From contig CAYTGO010000062.1 in assembly GCA_964437425.1 (NCBI GenBank), positions 1-17,999 on the forward strand: a stretch of 17,999 nt of DNA. Direction: 5' to 3'. Source of the stretch: Scalindua sp964437425 (GTDB taxonomy: Bacteria > Planctomycetota > Brocadiia > Brocadiales > Scalinduaceae). The position numbers were made by a program, and so were the translations under genes. Positions 13,907-17,999 of the stretch are shown here, one piece after another; within the stretch, counting starts at the first letter, position 1; every line of letters starts with the position of its first letter. Below the pieces are notes generated by a model, which saw only the letters and a program-made list of their open reading frames with translations, searched no databases and had not been told where the DNA came from.

Positions 13907-14737
13907 TCAAATAGTTTCAATCAATTTGCCCAGTTGTGCCAGGTGAGTCCGTTCTTCATCTGCAATCTGTCTTAACACTTTTTGGGATTGTGGTTCGCCG
14001 CTTCTGTCACTGGCTCGCAGATACAGGTCAAGTGCCTGCGCCTCAATTGACATTGCCACTTCAATAATGTCTGTTACTGATTCCCAGTCCGGATGAAAAA
14101 GATTTGCATACTCTTCAGTGGTAAGACCTCCTTCAAGGGCATTGGCAACAATATTTTTTTCAAACCCTTCCCTGGTTATGGCACTTGCTGTTATTGTACG
14201 ATATTCATCAAGGATACGTTCCTGGTGCTTTACTTCTATTTCGGAGAGTTTCCCAAAAAGATTACTGGCGTCACTGTTATTTACTTTAGCCTGCATTTCC
14301 AGATAAAAACTGCGCAGTCCTTCCTCCAGGGAATAAGCAACTACCAGTGTCTCTTCAACTGATTCATTACCGGTAAAGAGTTCCAGTCCCTTCTCTTCTG
14401 CACCGAAAGCAGCATCACCTTTCCACGCCTTAAATCCACCGGAAAGATTATACACTTCACTGAAACCTTGTGCTGCTATCATCTGGGCTGCGACACGACT
14501 GCGTCCACCAACGGCACAGTATACAATGGTTGCTTTGTTTGAATCTATTTCACCAAGTCGTGATAATATATCGGGCAGAGGTATGAGCCTGGCTCCGGGG
14601 ATATGGCCTGCTTCATATTCATTGGGTTGACGGACGTCCAGTAGTGTAAGCTCTTCAGGAGGTTTTTTCTGCACATACTTTCTGGCCTGATCCACATCCA
14701 ACGATTTAACGGGAGTGAGAAATTGTTTCCAGCGCAT
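13907..14737 (-). CDS. Rhodanese domain fused to ferritin-like diiron domain
   Basis: A 276-residue two-domain cytosolic protein. Residues about 12-110 form a rhodanese: LLDVRQPNEYEAGHIPGA (32-49) and the active-site loop C74-AVGGRSR, with the usual GFSEVYNLSGGFKAWKG closing strand and helix. Such domains carry sulfane sulfur on the Cys. Residues about 125-276 are a ferritin/rubrerythrin-like four-helix bundle: E138/E139 in YSLEEGLRSFY, E168-x2-H171, E232 in SIEAQALDLY and E262-x2-H265. Two ExxH motifs plus single Glu helices are the pattern of a diiron site. No rubredoxin CxxC is present. ATG at 14737 has GAGGAAG 6 bases upstream. It is the first gene of a likely two-gene unit with the flavoprotein at 12719. 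A role in sulfane-sulfur or peroxide handling is inferred; no function is proven for the fusion. Confidence 0.9.
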   Translation of the reverse strand: MRWKQFLTPVKSLDVDQARKYVQKKPPEELTLLDVRQPNEYEAGHIPGARLIPLPDILSRLGEIDSNKATIVYCAVGGRSRVAAQMIAAQGFSEVYNLSGGFKAWKGDAAFGAEEKGLELFTGNESVEETLVVAYSLEEGLRSFYLEMQAKVNNSDASNLFGKLSEIEVKHQERILDEYRTITASAITREGFEKNIVANALEGGLTTEEYANLFHPDWESVTDIIEVAMSIEAQALDLYLRASDRSGEPQSQKVLRQIADEERTHLAQLGKLIETI

Positions 14738-14904
14738 AATGTCTTCCTCGTACTATTCTAAACCACAAATTTTTAGATAACTGTCTCGTCTCCTAATAAT
14801 ACATATTTCATATAATATTTCACCTTCTTTCTCAGCTTTTCTTCCTGTATTACATAAAAGGTTTGAATTATTAATGCAATAAATGTAATCTTGCTGGAAG
14901 AAAA

Positions 14905-14940
14905 ATGGTGATAAAAGAAGCGAGTGACATTAAACAATAA
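14905..14940 (+). CDS. Possible 11-codon leader mini-ORF
   Basis: ATG at 14905, preceded by GGAAG five bases upstream, opens an 11-residue frame (MVIKEASDIKQ) ending in TAA at 14938-14940. The next gene's ATG follows after one base (TAA-T-ATG). The arrangement suggests translational coupling of the small membrane-protein gene to this mini-ORF. It may also be chance; no amino-acid bias typical of attenuation leaders is seen. Confidence 0.3.
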   Translation: MVIKEASDIKQ

Positions 14941-14941
14941 T

Positions 14942-15166
14942 ATGGCTTTTGGTAAATGTGATAATTGTGAGCAGACGGTTAAAGCAAAGCAATCCGGAAA
15001 GCAGTATATTCTTCCCTTGTTTTTCTTTTTCTCGGGACTTCTGGTGCTCGCTTACGAGCATGATCTTGGCAGTTCACGTCCGGTCATGACTATCTTTGGG
15101 TGGCTCTCAACAGCTGCCGGTTTTGTCTGGCTTGTCGTAAAAGGGATTCGTTATATTTCAAAGTGA
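14942..15166 (+). CDS. Small two-helix membrane protein with N-terminal CxxC
   Basis: A 74-residue protein with C6-x2-C9 in MAFGKCDNCEQTVKA, a half zinc-ribbon or redox pair, then two hydrophobic segments, about residues 22-38 (YILPLFFFFSGLLVLAY) and 50-68 (TIFGWLSTAAGFVWLVVKG), ending in a basic tail. The N-terminus probably faces the cytoplasm. Family and function are not recognised. ATG at 14942 is chosen; the in-frame GTG at 14924 is an alternative and neither has a good ribosome site, although a coupled mini-ORF at 14905 could deliver ribosomes. It is divergent from the rhodanese-ferritin gene and 17 bp upstream of a second tiny membrane protein on the same strand. Confidence 0.65.
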   Translation: MAFGKCDNCEQTVKAKQSGKQYILPLFFFFSGLLVLAYEHDLGSSRPVMTIFGWLSTAAGFVWLVVKGIRYISK

Positions 15167-15183
15167 TAAAACGGGAGTTTATT

Positions 15184-15297
15184 ATGGATGATCAGGATAA
15201 TGAAACAGCTAACAGGCAAATTCCATGGGCCTGGATTATAGGGGTAGGTCTAGGAGTGCTCATAGCAATAAAGGTTTATATTTTTTTCAGAATGTAG
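15184..15297 (+). CDS. Tiny single-pass membrane protein
   Basis: A 37-residue product: an acidic, polar N-terminus (MDDQDNETANRQIP) and one transmembrane segment (WAWIIGVGLGVLIAIKVYIFF). A GGGAG ribosome site lies 6 bases before the ATG at 15184, which supports translation despite the short length. It follows the CxxC two-helix protein by 17 bp and probably shares its transcript. It may be a small subunit or regulator of a membrane complex; no family is recognised. The stop lies only 20 bp from the convergent response-regulator gene, and no terminator fits between them. Confidence 0.6.
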   Translation: MDDQDNETANRQIPWAWIIGVGLGVLIAIKVYIFFRM

Positions 15298-15317
15298 ATT
15301 GCGTGATTACTGCCTGT

Positions 15318-16703
15318 TTACTCTACCGTCAATGCCTTTGGCGCATCTTGACTTGACCACTCTTTGATTTTGTATTCAATTTTTCTTGTGGAGAGGCCGA
15401 GTATCTTTGCGGCTTTAGACTTGCTGCCATTAGTCGTGTGAAGTGTTTCCAGAATAACCTTTTTCTCTATCTCCTTCATCGTTGTTCCTGATGGTATTCG
15501 GAACGTTTCTTTCTTCGCCTTTTTTAGACTTTGACTTATGTTTGAAGGAAGACTTCCCGGCTCTATAAATTCATTCCTGGCCATTACCACTGCCCTCTCA
15601 ACCGCGTTCTCAAGCTCTCTCACATTACCTGGCCATCCATAGTTGCTTAATAACCTGGCACTCTGAGGACTGAATCCCTTGATATCCTTCTTGTTCTTTG
15701 CCGCATATTTTACCAGGAAACTATCAGTCAGCAATCCGATATCCTCTCTTCTCTCTCTTAGCGGAGGAAGCTCAAGATTGATTACATTTAACCTGTAATA
15801 GAGATCCTCTCTAAACCTTCCCTCTTTGATCTCCACTTCCAAATCCTTATTTGTCGCCGCAATTATCCTTACATCCGATTCCAGCGTCTCTTCCCCTCCT
15901 ACCCTTTCAAAACACCCTGTCTCAAGCACTCTTAATAACTTTATCTGTACGTGTGAATTCAACTCTCCTATCTCATCAAGAAAAAGGGTCCCGCCGTCCG
16001 CCAGCTCAAATCTGCCACGCCTCTGGTTCACCGCACCGGTAAAAGCCCCTTTCTCATGCCCAAACAGTTCACTCTCCAATACTCCCTCAGACAATGATGC
16101 ACAATGAAGCGCTATAAACGGCTTGCCATTCCTGTCGCTATTATGATGAATCGCATTGGCAGCCAGCTCCTTGCCAGTTCCGGTTTCACCATATATTAAC
16201 ACCGTGGCAGCTGCAGGCGCAATCTCTGTAATGGTTTTAAAAATCTGTTGCATCTCCGGAGTGTTACCTATAAACCCCGAGAAACCATACTTGTCATCCA
16301 GCTGCTGCCTCAGCTCCCGATTCTGTAATATAAGGAGTTGTTTTTCCCATATCTTCTTAAGTATCAATTCTAATTCTTCAATGTTTACCGGCTTAGTCAG
16401 GTAATCATCAGCCCCCTTCTTCATTGCATCAATAGCAGTCTGCAGTGAACTGAATGCAGTTATCATTATTACCGGCAAGTCCTCATCTTTCTTCTTAACC
16501 TTCTCTATAATAGAAAAACCACTGATGTCCGGTAACTTCATATCCGTAATTACTATATCAAAGTGCTCGGTATCGATTAAGTCTATCGCTTCATTGCCTG
16601 TGTACACGCAACTGGTATCATAGCCATCCTGTATGAGGATTTTCCTCAGACCGTCAGCCGTGTTTTTGTCGTCGTCTATTAACAGTATTTTAGGTTTCTT
16701 CAT
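15318..16703 (-). CDS. NtrC-family sigma-54-dependent response regulator
   Basis: A cytosolic transcription activator. The 461 residues contain a receiver domain (about 5-118) with acidic pocket D10/D11/D12, phospho-acceptor D54 and K104; an AAA+ sigma-54 interaction domain (about 143-375) with Walker A GETGTGKE (172-179), GAFTGA loop (219-224), Walker B LFLDEIGEL (240-248), sensor-like IIAATNKDL and arginine-rich FREDLYYRLNV; and a C-terminal Fis-type helix-turn-helix (about 410-447, KSKAAKILGLSTRKIEYKI). Length and domain order match the ZraR/NtrC/AtoC group. The intact GAFTGA shows it can activate sigma-54 RNA polymerase. It starts six bases after the kinase stop with a weak ribosome site, so it is cotranscribed and probably coupled. 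Target genes are unknown; no clear -24/-12 promoter was found in the window. Confidence 0.96.
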   Translation of the reverse strand: MKKPKILLIDDDKNTADGLRKILIQDGYDTSCVYTGNEAIDLIDTEHFDIVITDMKLPDISGFSIIEKVKKKDEDLPVIMITAFSSLQTAIDAMKKGADDYLTKPVNIEELELILKKIWEKQLLILQNRELRQQLDDKYGFSGFIGNTPEMQQIFKTITEIAPAAATVLIYGETGTGKELAANAIHHNSDRNGKPFIALHCASLSEGVLESELFGHEKGAFTGAVNQRRGRFELADGGTLFLDEIGELNSHVQIKLLRVLETGCFERVGGEETLESDVRIIAATNKDLEVEIKEGRFREDLYYRLNVINLELPPLRERREDIGLLTDSFLVKYAAKNKKDIKGFSPQSARLLSNYGWPGNVRELENAVERAVVMARNEFIEPGSLPSNISQSLKKAKKETFRIPSGTTMKEIEKKVILETLHTTNGSKSKAAKILGLSTRKIEYKIKEWSSQDAPKALTVE

Positions 16704-16709
16704 TTTTTA

Positions 16710-17798
16710 TCAGGATAAAGGTAATTCAATTATAAACTCAACGCCCTCAACCAGCTTTTTAAACCTGATGTTACCACCATGGGCATGAATAATATTTTTT
16801 GTTACTGCCAGACCCACTCCCGTACCACCACTCTTTGTAGAATAGAAAAGTCCAAATATCTTGTCATGCTGTTCATCAGGAATGCCCGGGCCGGTATCTT
16901 TGATGGATATATTCAGATAACAATCTTTCTTCGATACGTTTATTGCGATATCTCCCCCATCTATCATCGCTTCTATAGCATTAAGTATAATATTCATGAG
17001 CGCCTGCTTGATCTTGTCCCTGTCTACCAGTATCGGTGAACAATCCTGCAACATAGTTAAACAGATACTAACTCCATTCAAGTCAGCATGCGGAGTGATA
17101 AGGGATAGCAGCTGCTCAAGGATTTGACCAATGTCTTCCTCAGTACGATCCAAATCACCTGATTTTGAAAAGGTTAGACAATCTTTTGCCAATTTATTTA
17201 ACCTGCTTATCTCTTCCTTGACCACTTTTACGACGTCTGCAAGTTCTTCCCCTGTGCCCAGATCATGTTTGCTGATCTCTCTCTCTAACAGCGACATCTG
17301 GATGTTGATAGCATTTAAAGGGTTTTTGATCTCATGTGCCAGTTCGTTACTGTATTGTCCAAGTGTTGAAAGGGTCTTGGACCTTACCAACTCTTCGTTA
17401 AACATTTTCTCTTCTGTTATATCACGCATTACGCCAACTACATATTCGGCCGTATCGTTTTCATCTTTTATAATGGAGTAGTTGGTAATTACCCGTTTCT
17501 TTTTTCCCTCTTTAGTCTTGATAAGGTATTCGCGTGCAACCCTGGAGCGTTTTTCTTTAAAGAGATCAAGTCCCGGGCATACTGCAAGGCACAACTTGTC
17601 TGAAGAGTGACAACGGAATATGTCAAAACAGTTGGCTTCATTCTCTGTGATTTCTTCCATCGAATAGCCGGCAATGCGTTCGCAAGCAGGATTGAATAAG
17701 ACAATTTTCCTGTCTCTATCAAACATAAAGACACCATCATCCAGATGTCGTAATGCAATTTCCTGTAAACTTTCTCTGTTTTCTATCATTCCTGTCAT
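16710..17798 (-). CDS. Cytosolic PAS-domain sensor histidine kinase
   Basis: The cognate kinase of the adjacent NtrC-type regulator. The 362-residue protein has no transmembrane segment. A PAS domain (about 10-130; DGVFMFDRDRKIVLFNPACERIAGY) contains a Cys cluster C57-x5-C63-x6-C70-x3-C74-P. It is followed by a dimerisation/phospho-acceptor domain with H155 in ELAHEIKNPLNAI and an HATPase domain with N-box NIILNAIEAM (N273), G1 DTGPGIP (301-307) and G2 GGTGVGLAV (324-332). The likely start is ATG at 17798; the downstream ATG three codons on is also possible and neither has a strong ribosome site. Similar Cys clusters in PAS domains of this group may bind a metal or cluster, or sense redox or NO; that is inference. 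Its target is the regulator encoded next. Confidence 0.94.
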   Translation of the reverse strand: MTGMIENRESLQEIALRHLDDGVFMFDRDRKIVLFNPACERIAGYSMEEITENEANCFDIFRCHSSDKLCLAVCPGLDLFKEKRSRVAREYLIKTKEGKKKRVITNYSIIKDENDTAEYVVGVMRDITEEKMFNEELVRSKTLSTLGQYSNELAHEIKNPLNAINIQMSLLEREISKHDLGTGEELADVVKVVKEEISRLNKLAKDCLTFSKSGDLDRTEEDIGQILEQLLSLITPHADLNGVSICLTMLQDCSPILVDRDKIKQALMNIILNAIEAMIDGGDIAINVSKKDCYLNISIKDTGPGIPDEQHDKIFGLFYSTKSGGTGVGLAVTKNIIHAHGGNIRFKKLVEGVEFIIELPLS

Positions 17799-17885
17799 GT
17801 CAAACTCACTTAAATGTTACGATACTTTTTTTATCTTTCATGCAATAATAAACTTTCTAAGACTGTAGTAATGTAAACCAATGTA

Positions 17886-17999
17886 TCAATTAGGATTCGT
17901 AGTCTTCATTTCTCCGTTTTTTATAGAATCGGGATTCAATTTTATGTAATCATACCGGGCAATTAAGGCACTTGCGTATTCTACATGAGACCACATAAG
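17886..17999 (-). CDS. 3' end of a gene, C-terminus resembling GH15 glucoamylases
   Basis: The frame entering from the right edge encodes 37 residues and ends with TGA at 17888-17886. The start of the visible part, LMWSHVEYASALIARYDYI, resembles the conserved end of family GH15 glucoamylase-like proteins, which commonly finish with a P-L-x-W-S-H-A-E-Y motif followed by a helix. The remaining residues (KLNPDSIKNGEMKTTNPN) look like an unconserved tail. It lies 87 bp upstream of the histidine kinase on the same strand. The assignment rests on one short motif, so another six-hairpin glycosidase is possible. Confidence 0.5.
   Translation of the reverse strand, partial: LMWSHVEYASALIARYDYIKLNPDSIKNGEMKTTNPN

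Noticed and set aside
17960..17980. Sigma-54 promoter (GGCACTTGC)
   Set aside because: The GG and GC elements lack the required ten-base spacing, and the sequence is inside a coding region.

Overview
The window looks like a chromosomal segment of an anaerobic or microaerobic, respiration-rich Gram-negative bacterium. Base composition is moderately AT-rich, ribosome-binding sites are mostly strong (GGAGGAG-like), and there are several small c-type cytochromes, a Tat-exported molybdo/tungsto-enzyme and a sigma-54-type two-component pair. An anammox planctomycete (Brocadiales, for example Scalindua or a relative) fits this content best, but that is an inference: no marker such as hydrazine synthase or rRNA is present. 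No rRNA, tRNA, CRISPR array, complete insertion sequence or phage gene was seen.

Region 1 (1-5686, minus strand) is a formate dehydrogenase operon read in the order fdhA (catalytic alpha subunit), fdhE (maturation factor), a class V cysteine desulfurase, fdhB (four-cluster iron-sulfur subunit, running off the left edge). The order is unusual because two maturation genes sit between the two structural genes. The alpha subunit has Cys at position 196, where E. coli FdnG has selenocysteine, and the third cluster motif of FdhB lacks one Cys.

Region 2 (5687-8176) is sparsely coded. It holds a 91-residue hypothetical protein with a clear terminator, an unrecognised 187-residue protein, a small secreted protein and two long intergenic stretches with dispersed short repeats. 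A nonanucleotide repeat, consensus AGTGNCTAA, occurs here and also at 2601 and 11724.

Region 3 (8177-11722, plus strand) carries a type II NADH dehydrogenase, then two small exported monohaem cytochromes c and an exported two-module pentapeptide-repeat protein; the last two are effectively coupled. A convergent gene at 11857-12357 encodes a cytochrome c'-like protein. Together these could feed electrons from NADH to quinone and on to soluble cytochromes.

Region 4 (12719-17999) is mainly minus strand. It has a SelD-associated-type flavoprotein, a rhodanese fused to a ferritin-like diiron domain, a divergent pair of tiny membrane proteins preceded by an 11-codon mini-ORF, and a PAS histidine kinase with an NtrC-type response regulator. 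The right edge holds the 3' end of a gene whose C-terminus resembles GH15 glucoamylases. Sulfur chemistry recurs (cysteine desulfurase, rhodanese, SQR/NDH-2-like flavoprotein), and the rhodanese/flavoprotein pair and the formate dehydrogenase maturation set are the most interesting parts.
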